DNA from: Cyclobacteriaceae bacterium
Lineage (GTDB): Bacteria; Bacteroidota; Bacteroidia; Cytophagales; Cyclobacteriaceae
Assembly: GCA_029882675.1 (NCBI GenBank)
Contig: JAOUKJ010000006.1
Location: forward strand, 1 to 23,290
DNA: 23,290 bases
Reading direction: 5' to 3'
The position numbers and the translations under genes are program-made. Positions 1-8,162 of the stretch are shown one piece after another (within the stretch, counting starts at the first letter, position 1; every line of letters starts with the position of its first letter). A model generated the notes under the pieces. The model had not been told where the DNA came from. It was given only the letters and a program-made list of their open reading frames with translations, and ran no database searches.

Positions 1-1
1 T

Positions 2-1996
2 CATTTTCCCCAATTTGCCAGTATTTCCACACAGGGCATGACAAGTAACCAGGTGATTCGTCAATGGGAATTCCTGAAAAACAAGGTTGACGTCAGTGTG
101 CTCACCTATGGAGACCTCAACCCGGCAACCAACACGAATGTGTCTGTTACGGTTGATGGCGCTGAATACATTATCAATAACCTGAAGCCGTGTCTTGACC
201 ATACGCTTAATTTTATGGCTTTTGATAAATCGACAGCCATACCTTATGCGGCTGTTCCTTTTATATATCAGGATCCCCGTACCTGTGGACGTCAGCCGCA
301 AATCATCAACAGTTATTCTACGGCCCGGTTTGATGTAGGTGGAGGAGATGTGGTAGAGTATATCAATGCGGTGAATACCGGGGATACGGTCATCCTTTTT
401 ACCATTGGTGATGTAAAATATTCGCTTTGGACGGCGAATATGAAGAGTAAACTGGCTGAAATTGGTTTTGATGCCACAACACTTACCGGAATGGCGGATG
501 GTGATCCGTTGATTGTCGTGGGCAGAAAGGGAGCTGCGGTAGGTACGGCCGTAGTGATTAAAGCGGCAACTTTACCGGCCAATGAGCAGGAAATTTCCCT
601 GATCAGGACCATTACGGGAGCCACCTCTTCCGGCACATTGGTTTCACCACTTATCGGGCCGGCTGTGAAGTGGAGTTCTTTTTCCAGGCGTGTCAGGTTC
701 AATGAATCGCCTACTTATGATCAGTATTCATTTGATGTTATCGGTGTAAATAATACCGGGGCGGAAGTCGTGCTTCATGCCGGGGTGGTCGCCTCTTCGC
801 TGGAACTCGGTGGCACCTCTGCGGTGAATTACCCCCACCTCCGGTTGCGTTTTAATACAACGGATACCGTAGACCTCACCCCAACGCAACTCAGACGCTG
901 GACAGTAGTACATGATGGCGCTCCTGAAGGTGTGCTGGTGACTGACATGTTAAGGGATGAGACCATACGCAAACAGGAGGCAGAACCTTTTTTAGGTCGT
1001 TTTTATTTTGTCAATGTTTCTGATAATGCCTTTGCCGATAGTCTGCTCAAAGTGTCATATACCATCATAAACAAAGATACCCGCCTGACCGTAGACTCCG
1101 TGAAATGGGTACCCGCTCCGGCGGCCGGTGACACGACTGTTTTTGATTTAAACTTTCCTACAAAAGGAATTACGGGCTTCAACGACCTGGTGGTATTTGT
1201 GAATCCGCGGGTGGCCCCGGAAATGCATTATGGAAACAACCGGATGTTCATCCCCGCTTTTTTACAGGTGTATCCCGATGAGCTAAACCCCGTGATGGAG
1301 GTGACATTCGATGGTCGGTATATCCTTGATGGTGAAATCGTAAATGCCCGTCCGGTAATACGGATTACCCTGAAAGATGAAAACCCCTACCTGACATTGA
1401 GTGATACGACTTATCTTCAGGTGTATATCAGGAAAGAATGTGCAGGTTGTGTTGACATCCGGGTGCCTTTTTCTTCGCCTTTGGTCAGCTGGTCTGTGGA
1501 TGAAGCGACCAATGAGATGGTCTTTGAGTACAACAGTAACGTATTTGAGGATGGGCGTTATACCCTCCGGGTTGAGTCTATGGATGCCACGGGGAACAAA
1601 AGCGGGGAGGAACCTTATCTGGTGAATTTTGAGATCGTCAACGAATCCACCATCACGCATTTCTATCCTTATCCAAATCCTTTTACCGACCGTATGCAGT
1701 TCATTTTCACACTTACTGGCACAGAATTGCCTGATGAAATACTTATCCGCATTATGACCATCACCGGTCGCGTGGTGCGTGAAGTCACCATGGAGGAACT
1801 GGGTCCCTTGCATATTGGCAATAACATTACCGATTTTTACTGGGATGGCACCGACCAGTATGGCAACCGGCTGGCGAATGGGGTGTATTTGTACAAGGCC
1901 TTTGTGCGAATAGGAGGTATGGACATTAAGCACCGCGATACCTCAGCGGATCAGGGATTTAAAAACGGGCTTGGGAAAATTTATATCGCCCGTTAA
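2..1996 (+). CDS. C25-family peptidase / PorU-like T9SS protein, C-terminal part (5' truncated)
   Basis: The reading frame is open to the left edge of the window, so the first ATG at 38 is internal and only the last 660 or so residues are visible. No catalytic Cys/His residues lie in this part. What is visible is a large beta-rich region with an SxWSxxxKxKLxEIG-type segment, a GPAVKWSSFSRRV stretch, a VTFDGRYILDGEIV stretch and a CAGC motif. It ends in a FYPYPNPF start of an Ig-like domain that runs to GNRLANGVYLYK. This order matches the long C-terminal half of Bacteroidota gingipain-like (C25) proteins annotated as T9SS sortase PorU or PorU2. PorU removes sorting domains from secreted cargo at the outer membrane. 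The assignment rests on remembered family sequence, and the catalytic half is off the window. An alternative is a different very large secreted C25 protease. Confidence 0.6.
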   Translation, partial: HFPQFASISTQGMTSNQVIRQWEFLKNKVDVSVLTYGDLNPATNTNVSVTVDGAEYIINNLKPCLDHTLNFMAFDKSTAIPYAAVPFIYQDPRTCGRQPQIINSYSTARFDVGGGDVVEYINAVNTGDTVILFTIGDVKYSLWTANMKSKLAEIGFDATTLTGMADGDPLIVVGRKGAAVGTAVVIKAATLPANEQEISLIRTITGATSSGTLVSPLIGPAVKWSSFSRRVRFNESPTYDQYSFDVIGVNNTGAEVVLHAGVVASSLELGGTSAVNYPHLRLRFNTTDTVDLTPTQLRRWTVVHDGAPEGVLVTDMLRDETIRKQEAEPFLGRFYFVNVSDNAFADSLLKVSYTIINKDTRLTVDSVKWVPAPAAGDTTVFDLNFPTKGITGFNDLVVFVNPRVAPEMHYGNNRMFIPAFLQVYPDELNPVMEVTFDGRYILDGEIVNARPVIRITLKDENPYLTLSDTTYLQVYIRKECAGCVDIRVPFSSPLVSWSVDEATNEMVFEYNSNVFEDGRYTLRVESMDATGNKSGEEPYLVNFEIVNESTITHFYPYPNPFTDRMQFIFTLTGTELPDEILIRIMTITGRVVREVTMEELGPLHIGNNITDFYWDGTDQYGNRLANGVYLYKAFVRIGGMDIKHRDTSADQGFKNGLGKIYIAR

Positions 1997-2115
1997 CTTT
2001 TCATGATTAATTTTTCGTAAAAGGTTTTTGCCCTGTCGAAATCTTTTACCGGAAGAAAACAAATCCGGCAGTTGGTGAAACAGGGGATAAAACAAATCAA
2101 ACCCTGTTCAGGCAT
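1993..2115 (-). pseudogene. Possible VOC/glyoxalase-fold gene remnant or small unrecognised ORF (40 codons)
   Basis: A minus-strand frame from an ATG at 2115 to a TAA at 1993-1995 encodes about 40 residues. Its second half reads CFLPVKDFDRAKTFYEKLI, which closely resembles the first beta strand and helix of VOC-superfamily (glyoxalase/bleomycin-resistance) proteins, where PVxDFxRAKxFYExxxG is typical. The rest of a VOC domain (over 100 residues) is absent, because the frame stops where it meets the end of the PorU-like gene. The first half contains four Cys residues and is unlike a VOC start. I see no clear ribosome-binding site. It may be a decayed fragment, or a chance or genuine small Cys-rich peptide. 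No function is claimed. Confidence 0.3.
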
Positions 2116-2116
2116 A

Positions 2117-2148
2117 TTTGCATTTAAAAACCGAATTCAATACCTTTC
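2117..2148 (+). promoter_or_regulatory. Candidate Bacteroidota promoter for the GntP permease
   Basis: TTTG at 2117-2120 and TACCTTTC at 2141-2148 are separated by 20 nt, close to the Bacteroidota primary sigma pattern (TTTG/TAnnTTTG) with a mismatch in the last base. It would leave a leader of about 70 nt before the permease ATG. The rest of the 1997-2224 gap holds only a weak CCGGA/TCCGG inverted repeat and the minus-strand fragment. Confidence 0.3.
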
Positions 2149-2224
2149 AATGTTCATTTTTTAGGGCTGCCTGTAAAGCGGCCGGACTTGATAAAACCTA
2201 AACCAACCTAAAGAAGACCTGACT

Positions 2225-3553
2225 ATGCTTACAATTCTGATTATTATACTTACCCTGGCTGTGATCATCACGGCCATCATGAAATTTGATATTCATCCTT
2301 TTTTAGCCCTTTTTGTAGGGGCCATCGGTTATGGTTTGGTTTCCGGCATGTCGCCTGAACTTATTCTTACTTCTGTTTCTGATGGATTTGGCGGGGTATT
2401 GGGTAAGATTGGTTTGTTGATATTGCTCGGGGTGATCATTGGTACCTTTCTGGAGAAAACCGGGGGGGCCTTTGTCATCGCGCAAAAAGTGTTGTCATAC
2501 ATCGGAGAGAAGGCCGTGATGCTGGCCATGATGATATCGGGGTATATCCTTTCTATACCGGTTTTTGGCGATAGTACGTTTATCATGCTCAATCCCATCA
2601 GTAAGTCCTTGTCTTTTAAGGGAAAGGTACCCTATGCGGCAGTGACTATCGCATTAACCCTCGGGGCAACGGCCAGTCATTCGCTGGTGCCGCCCACACC
2701 CGGGCCAATAGCCGCTGCCGGTATATTGAATGCGAATCTGGGCATGGTGATCATGTGGGGGATTATTATCAGTGTTGTGTCCCTGATACCCTGTTTCTTT
2801 TTTGTGCGTTATGTCGTTTCAAAAGTAGAGCTAATACCCCATTTTGCCGATGGTGAAAAAGAGCAAACGTATGCAAAACCACCTTCTGCAAAAAAATCAT
2901 TTCTTCCCATTATTTTACCATTGTTACTGATTGTTCTTAACTCTATTGCTGCATATCCCACACACCCGTTTGGTGAAAATATGTTTACAACGATTCTGTC
3001 CTTTGTGGGCAACCCGATCATTGCACTTCTACTTGGTGTATTTGTTTCCTTTACGCTGCCGGCCAAATTTGATATGAAGTTATTGTCCTCCTCCGGTTGG
3101 ATAGGTGATGCCCTGGTCATTGCGGCGCCAATTATTCTGATAACAGGAGCCGGGGGTGTATTTGGAAAAATGCTTCAAAATTCAGGGATTGCCGATTTGG
3201 TGAGTGACAACCTGAGTGGGGCAAGCTGGGGATTGTTGCTCCCCTTTCTGATGGCCATGGTACTGAAAACAGCCCAGGGCTCATCTACCGTGGCCTTGAT
3301 TACCACGGCATCCATCATGGCACCCCTGTTGCCCTCTTTAGGCCTTGATTCAGAAATGTTGCGGGTATTTACCGTACTGTCTATCGGTGCTGGCGCAACC
3401 GCCATATCACATGCCAACGACAGTTTCTTCTGGGTGATGACCCAGATGACCGGCATGAATATTAAGCAGGGAAACCAGACACATAGTATAGGTACATTTA
3501 TTCTGGCTTGTACGGCTATAACGGTCATTTATTTAATCACTGCTTTCATTTAA
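2225..3553 (+). CDS. GntP-family sugar-acid (gluconate-type) permease
   Basis: This 442-residue protein is almost wholly hydrophobic, with about 12 or more predicted membrane spans and one polar loop around residues 210-225 (DGEKEQTYAKPPSAKK). It shows the hallmarks of GntP transporters: an N-terminal FDIHPFLALFVGAI segment, FGDSTFIMLNPISKSLS near residues 117-133, TASHSLVPPTPGPIAAA near 150-165, AQGSSTVALITTASI near 350 and SHANDSFFWVMTQMTG near 395-410. Length is normal for the family. GntP proteins are inner-membrane proton symporters for gluconate, 2-keto-gluconate-like acids, glycerate or serine-like substrates, so the exact substrate is open. The gene faces and shares a terminator with the minus-strand oxidoreductase operon. 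That supports a role in uptake of a sugar acid handled by that operon, which is an inference. Confidence 0.9.
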   Translation: MLTILIIILTLAVIITAIMKFDIHPFLALFVGAIGYGLVSGMSPELILTSVSDGFGGVLGKIGLLILLGVIIGTFLEKTGGAFVIAQKVLSYIGEKAVMLAMMISGYILSIPVFGDSTFIMLNPISKSLSFKGKVPYAAVTIALTLGATASHSLVPPTPGPIAAAGILNANLGMVIMWGIIISVVSLIPCFFFVRYVVSKVELIPHFADGEKEQTYAKPPSAKKSFLPIILPLLLIVLNSIAAYPTHPFGENMFTTILSFVGNPIIALLLGVFVSFTLPAKFDMKLLSSSGWIGDALVIAAPIILITGAGGVFGKMLQNSGIADLVSDNLSGASWGLLLPFLMAMVLKTAQGSSTVALITTASIMAPLLPSLGLDSEMLRVFTVLSIGAGATAISHANDSFFWVMTQMTGMNIKQGNQTHSIGTFILACTAITVIYLITAFI

Positions 3554-3554
3554 A

Positions 3555-3590
3555 AAAATAATTGAGCGGCCCACGCCGCTCAGTTATTTT
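3555..3590. terminator. Bidirectional rho-independent terminator between convergent operons
   Basis: Two 16-nt arms (3555-3570 and 3575-3590) pair along their whole length with a single T:G wobble around a CCAC loop. The core is GAGCGGC/GCCGCTC, and the outer pairs are A/T-rich, so each strand ends in a U-rich tail. It begins one base after the permease stop codon. Its right arm contains the first two bases of the SDR stop codon on the other strand. Confidence 0.9.
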
Positions 3591-4374
3591 ATATGGCTGT
3601 CCATCCCGCATCAACGGTAACCATCGATCCCACCATATAACTGGCGGCATCACTGGACAGAAACAGTCCGGCACCCTGGATTTCCTCCAAACGACCCCAA
3701 CGCCCAAGTGCCGTGGCTCCTACGATAAATTTCTTCGCTTCCTCGGTGTCTGCTATGGGGATGTTCATCTCCGTGAGAAATGGCCCCGGACATATGGCGT
3801 TTACATTGATGTTAAAAGATGCCAGTTCCAGTCCCAGCGCCCGGGTCATCTGAACCACCGCCCCTTTGCTGGAGGTGTAAGGCGTGCGGTTTGCAAGCCC
3901 CACCAGTCCTAAGGTGCTGGCCAGGTTAATGATCTTACCACTTTTTGCCTTCTTCATATAAGGAACAACGGCCCTTGAAGCCAGCCAGGTGCCGTTGACG
4001 TTGATGTCCATCACTTGTTTGAAGTCATCATAGGAGAGCTCATCGATGGGCCCGCGAATATTTATTCCAGCGCTGTTAATAAGCACATCAATACGTCCGA
4101 AAGCCTCCTGAGCCGCTTTGGCCATGGCCTCCATTTGCGCTTCGCTGGTGACATCCGCCCCATAAGCAATGGCTTTCGTGCCATATTCTTCTTCGATTTT
4201 TTTTGCAGCAACAGCCCCTTCATCGGCATTGCGACTCACCAGCATGACATTGGCCCCGGCAGAAGCCAGTCCGGCGGCCATAGCCAGTCCAAGGCCCTTT
4301 GAACCGCCAGTAATCACAGCGGCACGTCCGCTCATATCAAACAACTTTATTCCAGGTAGTTTTTCCATACTCAT
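3589..4374 (-). CDS. SDR-family NAD(P)-dependent dehydrogenase, KduD / gluconate 5-dehydrogenase-like
   Basis: This 261-residue classical short-chain dehydrogenase has the nucleotide-binding motif TGGSKGLG at residues 22-29, NSAG at 100-103, and the catalytic triad S153, Y166 (in YTSSK) and K170. It also has an ICPGPFLTEM segment and a C-terminal GSMVTVDAGW. The length is standard and there is no export signal, so it is cytoplasmic. The closest remembered relatives are gluconate 5-dehydrogenase and 2-dehydro-3-deoxy-gluconate 5-dehydrogenase, but SDR substrate cannot be read from sequence alone. It is the last gene of a four-gene minus-strand operon, 38 nt after the TIM-barrel gene, and is convergent with a GntP permease, which fits sugar-acid interconversion. 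An ATG two codons in is an equally possible start, since upstream there is only a weak AAAGAT. Confidence 0.88.
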   Translation of the reverse strand: MSMEKLPGIKLFDMSGRAAVITGGSKGLGLAMAAGLASAGANVMLVSRNADEGAVAAKKIEEEYGTKAIAYGADVTSEAQMEAMAKAAQEAFGRIDVLINSAGINIRGPIDELSYDDFKQVMDINVNGTWLASRAVVPYMKKAKSGKIINLASTLGLVGLANRTPYTSSKGAVVQMTRALGLELASFNINVNAICPGPFLTEMNIPIADTEEAKKFIVGATALGRWGRLEEIQGAGLFLSSDAASYMVGSMVTVDAGWTAI

Positions 4375-4412
4375 ATCTTTATTTTTTTCGATTTTAAAAA
4401 TTATTATGTTTT

Positions 4413-5471
4413 CTATAAATCCAACACTTCCCGGCTATATTCCAAACATTCCAGTACATTATTCTCTTCTACCATCAACCGCTGCTCATCGTTCAGGTGA
4501 GAAACCTGTGGCAGGCTACTGTCCGTTTTGTGTTCCCTGACCATGCTTAGGGTACGGGCCAGCTCCATACCCCCAATGCCCTCAAAGGTGGCCCAGTATT
4601 CTTCAGTCAGACAGGGTACTTCCAGTGGATCCCGGGTAATCATCTCCAGGTTGAAGTTGATGTCAGGATTGTGCCTTTTACACTGGGCAATAATGGCCTT
4701 TAAGTCAAGTATACCCTGCCCCAGAGGGACTTCAGATAAAAGAAATCCTTTGTCATATTCTTCCAACGCCATGTCTTTCACATGTGTACTAAAAACATAT
4801 GGGGTGAGGGCATTGACGACCTCCATGGGATTTTCCAGCAGGGAAATACTATTTCCAAAGTCAAGGGTTACACCTACCCAGGCGGAGTCGAGGTTTTTGA
4901 TAATAGCTACGAGCTCGTCCGCCCGCCAGTCTTTGTGGTTCTCTACGGCCAGTTTCATCTTATGCTTTCTGACAATCGGTTCAGCGCGTTGAAGGGCGGC
5001 AATGGATTGTTTTTTAAATTCCTGAAAATCTTCAGCTGATTTGAAGGTTTCATAGCGCCGGCCGTTCAGGCAGACGGTTCTTAAAATACGGGCCCCGGCC
5101 TCCCGGGCATTGATGACCTCTTTTTCAAAGTCACTGACATCTGCGGGGGTCTTTGGCAGGGAGACAGAACCTTCCAGAAAAAGCCCCAGTTTCTCCCTTT
5201 GGTCGCGTACTTTTTTTGAAAATTCCTTTGTCCATCCGCGCACCATCACCTGAACTCCCCCGGCACCAATTTGGTGACAGTGAGCAATCAGGTCTGTGGC
5301 ATCTGCAAAACCGGGGTATTCATTGCTTTCAATTTTTGATTGCCACCTTTTGGCATAGGAATGAACGATTACCCCCATGTGTTTCTTGTTGATGCCAAGT
5401 GCATTTGCAGGATCCAATCCAAGTATACCCATGCCCAGGGTTGAACTAATGATAAATTTTCTTCTTTCCAT
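4413..5471 (-). CDS. Secreted sugar phosphate isomerase/epimerase-like TIM-barrel protein
   Basis: This 352-residue protein begins with a twin-arginine-type leader (MERRKFIISSTLGMGILGLD) and so is probably exported to the periplasm. The mature part is a xylose-isomerase-like/AP-endonuclease-2 TIM barrel. Candidate metal ligands on successive strands are the Glu in LAVENHKDW, the Asp in VTLDFGNS, the His in FSTHVKDM and the Glu in NFNLEMITRD. Related proteins are epimerases or isomerases of ketoses, inosose dehydratase-like enzymes and 3-keto-sugar processing enzymes. The substrate is unknown. It lies between the dehydrogenase-cytochrome lipoprotein (111 nt upstream) and the SDR (38 nt downstream), which suggests joint action on an oxidised sugar. 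The C-terminal 50 residues are polar and outside the barrel core. Confidence 0.82.
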   Translation of the reverse strand: MERRKFIISSTLGMGILGLDPANALGINKKHMGVIVHSYAKRWQSKIESNEYPGFADATDLIAHCHQIGAGGVQVMVRGWTKEFSKKVRDQREKLGLFLEGSVSLPKTPADVSDFEKEVINAREAGARILRTVCLNGRRYETFKSAEDFQEFKKQSIAALQRAEPIVRKHKMKLAVENHKDWRADELVAIIKNLDSAWVGVTLDFGNSISLLENPMEVVNALTPYVFSTHVKDMALEEYDKGFLLSEVPLGQGILDLKAIIAQCKRHNPDINFNLEMITRDPLEVPCLTEEYWATFEGIGGMELARTLSMVREHKTDSSLPQVSHLNDEQRLMVEENNVLECLEYSREVLDL

Positions 5472-5582
5472 TGGAGCTCGCTTTTAAAAACTATTTTCTG
5501 ATTTGCTTTCGACCTGTTTCATATTGCTTTTTTTTTGTCATCTCAAATCCATCACCCCTTCAGGGTTTTTGTGAATTTATAC

Positions 5583-8159
5583 TCAGGGCCTTTCCTCCTC
5601 CAGTGCATTCAGCGAGTCTATATGCCTGTTGAGTTTATCTGCTGTCCAGGGCATCACATTTCCCTGGGAATGGTGTCTTGTTCTACCCACAATTCCACCA
5701 CTCACGGCCCCGGCATCATTACCCCATTCGTTACGGATGTAGGTGAGGATCGTGGCGATTTCCCCATCGTCTAGCGTGAAATGTCCGGGCATTACCGGTA
5801 ATATTTCAGGGGCATCGTACCGTTTTCCATCCACGATAAGCGGTCCTTCAATACCATGAAGCACGATTAAGGATAAGCGTACGGCATCCCCGATGACCCA
5901 TTCTGATTTGGCCAACGGAGGGCCTGACCTGCTGAGGCCTGCTCCATCTGTGCCATGACAACCGGCGCAATTGGTAAGGTACTGTTGCCGTCCCGATACA
6001 AACATCTTTTGTTCATTGGGATTGAGTATATTTTTCTTTTTTACCGAGGCCGTATCAATGGTATGTCCGGGCCATTCAAAATAGAAAGCCAGGTTGTTGA
6101 TGCGCGACTGTAGACTTTCCGTATAGGATCTTTTTAATACCTTCGGGGCAGATGAAATTTCACCTAACTTACCCTTCATGCGGCCCTGGGTGAGTATGCC
6201 ATTCAGTATAGCTTTTTCCTGCCAGTTAAATTCATTCCCGGGTTTATCGATAAACGTCAGGAGATATTCTGTTTCAGTCATTTTTCCATTTTTAACGATA
6301 GCTGAAGTAAACATTTCCAGGAATATTTCCCTTTCCGGTTGGTACTCCGAAAAAGTTGTTGATGTGGTGAGTGAATTAAAAACGGCGAATTCGCTTCCTT
6401 CCAGGCTGCTGAGTATGGCGTCTCTGAACAGGGCTGAAGGGGTGTATTTTATGGCAAGTTCTCTCAAAAGAGCGGCCTTTTCCGGCTCATTGAGCACCCG
6501 GGCAGAAAGGGCCAGCTGGAGGTGAAGTTCTTTGGGGGCCTTTTGAATTAATTGCGATGATTTTGCCGCTAACTGCGTCCTGATTTTTGGATCATTTTTC
6601 GCAAAAGGTTCCAATAGGCGTAAAGCTGTGGTGGCGATCAGTGGAACGGGATCGTCCAATAATTGAAACAGGAGGTTAGTATTTGTAATATTCAGGCCTT
6701 CCATTGCCCATAAAGCATGTAGCCGTCCGAAGATATTTCCCCCATGCAGCGCCAGTTCAGCAAGAGGATCTGCTAGGGTTTTTAAATCCCGTTCCACGAT
6801 CAGCCGCTGGGCCATATCACGGTGCCAGCCATTGGGGTGGCTGAGTGCGGCAACCAGCGCCACGGGCTGTGCTTCTGATAGCTTTTCGCGGGCATATGGT
6901 TTGTGGTCAATGGGGACGATACGCCATATGCGTCCCATGTTGATGGGCTGATCCAGCTTGCGTTGCAGGGTTTGTTCGCGAAGATAGGGAGTCACATAGG
7001 CCCCGTGCTCTATCAGTCCCCGGTACATATCGGCAATGTACAATGTACCATCCGGACCTGCTGCGAGGTGAACGGGTCTGAAGCGTTCATCGGTAGAAGC
7101 CAGAAACTCTGTTCCCGGTGTAGGGTCGTAAGCGCTAAGCATGATACCGTCATCCTGCACTACATTGCGTTTGATAAGGTTTCCGGAGGGTTCGCAGACA
7201 AATGCATTGCCGAAATATTCAGCGGGTAAGGCATGGCCCCGGTATACAAAAGGGGAGCAGGCCGCGGTGAATTCAAGTAATTTGCCGTCTGCATCCAGGT
7301 TGCCCGGGATGTAACCGCGATTGATGGCCGGCGTGGGCCTTATGGGATACACCCGTTTATTAATCGTGAGGCCATGGTCTATACCGCTTGTGGACGTATG
7401 GTTTTTATTGCCATTGAGGTAATTGGGCGGCACCAGGTCGGCATGGAGTTGCGACCAGTTGTAGTTGTAGTATAACCGGCCTTTATTGTCGTGACTGATG
7501 CCCCACTGGCCCCGAAACTCCGTACTGTCACGCACCCATTCGCCATCAATCAACTTATACCGTAATCTTGATTTGGCGTTGTAATACCAGTTGTCGATGC
7601 CACGTAAAAGGCCGTTGCCAGCATGTTCGGGCATGGGACTACCGGCGTAGTCCGGATCAATAAGTACTTTGGAATCTGCCTTGAGGTCGCCGTCTTTATC
7701 ATGTGCCATCCATAGGGCTTCGTTTTCAGCTATCAGGGCTCCGCCGGGCACCAAGGCGATGGCCCGAGGCAGGATCAGGCTGTCGAGGAAGATGTGGCTT
7801 TTGTCCATTTGTCCATCGCCGTCAGTATCCTCAAGGACAGAAACCCTGCCGGTAGGAAGTTCCTCTCCGTTACCGTCAATATCGGGCATAAAACCCCTCA
7901 TCTCTACCACCCACAGGCGGCCGTCCTCATCGAAAGTAAAGACTACGGGATCCTGCACCATGGGCTCGGCAGCAACAAGTTGTACTGTCAGGCCCTGGTC
8001 CACCTGAAAAGTGGCCGCTTCCGCTTCGGGGGACAGGGGAGGGGAAGGGCCTTCTTTTTGGTTTGGAGCAGGGCCACAACCCCAGGATAAAAGTATTCCC
8101 AGGAGACCGGTTGTGATTAATCCGGTCCTGGGAAAAGGAATCATTTTGTTAAAAAACAT
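5583..8159 (-). CDS. Membrane-bound dehydrogenase-domain lipoprotein fused to cytochrome c
   Basis: This 858-residue protein has a hydrophobic leader ending at a lipobox-like LLSWGC (Cys28), so it is probably a lipoprotein facing the periplasm. Residues of about 50-420 form a beta-propeller of the PQQ/sorbosone-like 'putative membrane-bound dehydrogenase' type (segments FDEDGRLWVVEMRGF, GRVSVLEDTDGDGQMDK and AAGPDGTLYIADMYRG). A helical HEAT-like region follows at about 430-650. A class I cytochrome c domain with CAGCH at 731-735 and a likely axial Met at 790 ends the protein. This layout is common in Planctomycetota and Bacteroidota genes for carbohydrate oxidation, but the substrate is not established. 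The start is 3 nt after the stop of the Gfo/Idh gene, with the purine-rich AAAGG overlapping that junction, so translation is probably coupled. An in-frame ATG five codons later is also possible. Confidence 0.85.
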   Translation of the reverse strand: MFFNKMIPFPRTGLITTGLLGILLSWGCGPAPNQKEGPSPPLSPEAEAATFQVDQGLTVQLVAAEPMVQDPVVFTFDEDGRLWVVEMRGFMPDIDGNGEELPTGRVSVLEDTDGDGQMDKSHIFLDSLILPRAIALVPGGALIAENEALWMAHDKDGDLKADSKVLIDPDYAGSPMPEHAGNGLLRGIDNWYYNAKSRLRYKLIDGEWVRDSTEFRGQWGISHDNKGRLYYNYNWSQLHADLVPPNYLNGNKNHTSTSGIDHGLTINKRVYPIRPTPAINRGYIPGNLDADGKLLEFTAACSPFVYRGHALPAEYFGNAFVCEPSGNLIKRNVVQDDGIMLSAYDPTPGTEFLASTDERFRPVHLAAGPDGTLYIADMYRGLIEHGAYVTPYLREQTLQRKLDQPINMGRIWRIVPIDHKPYAREKLSEAQPVALVAALSHPNGWHRDMAQRLIVERDLKTLADPLAELALHGGNIFGRLHALWAMEGLNITNTNLLFQLLDDPVPLIATTALRLLEPFAKNDPKIRTQLAAKSSQLIQKAPKELHLQLALSARVLNEPEKAALLRELAIKYTPSALFRDAILSSLEGSEFAVFNSLTTSTTFSEYQPEREIFLEMFTSAIVKNGKMTETEYLLTFIDKPGNEFNWQEKAILNGILTQGRMKGKLGEISSAPKVLKRSYTESLQSRINNLAFYFEWPGHTIDTASVKKKNILNPNEQKMFVSGRQQYLTNCAGCHGTDGAGLSRSGPPLAKSEWVIGDAVRLSLIVLHGIEGPLIVDGKRYDAPEILPVMPGHFTLDDGEIATILTYIRNEWGNDAGAVSGGIVGRTRHHSQGNVMPWTADKLNRHIDSLNALEEERP

Positions 8160-8162
8160 CCT

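Noticed and set aside
1283..1933. Long minus-strand ORF within the PorU-like gene
   Set aside because: It is an antisense shadow. The plus-strand frame carries recognisable family motifs throughout.
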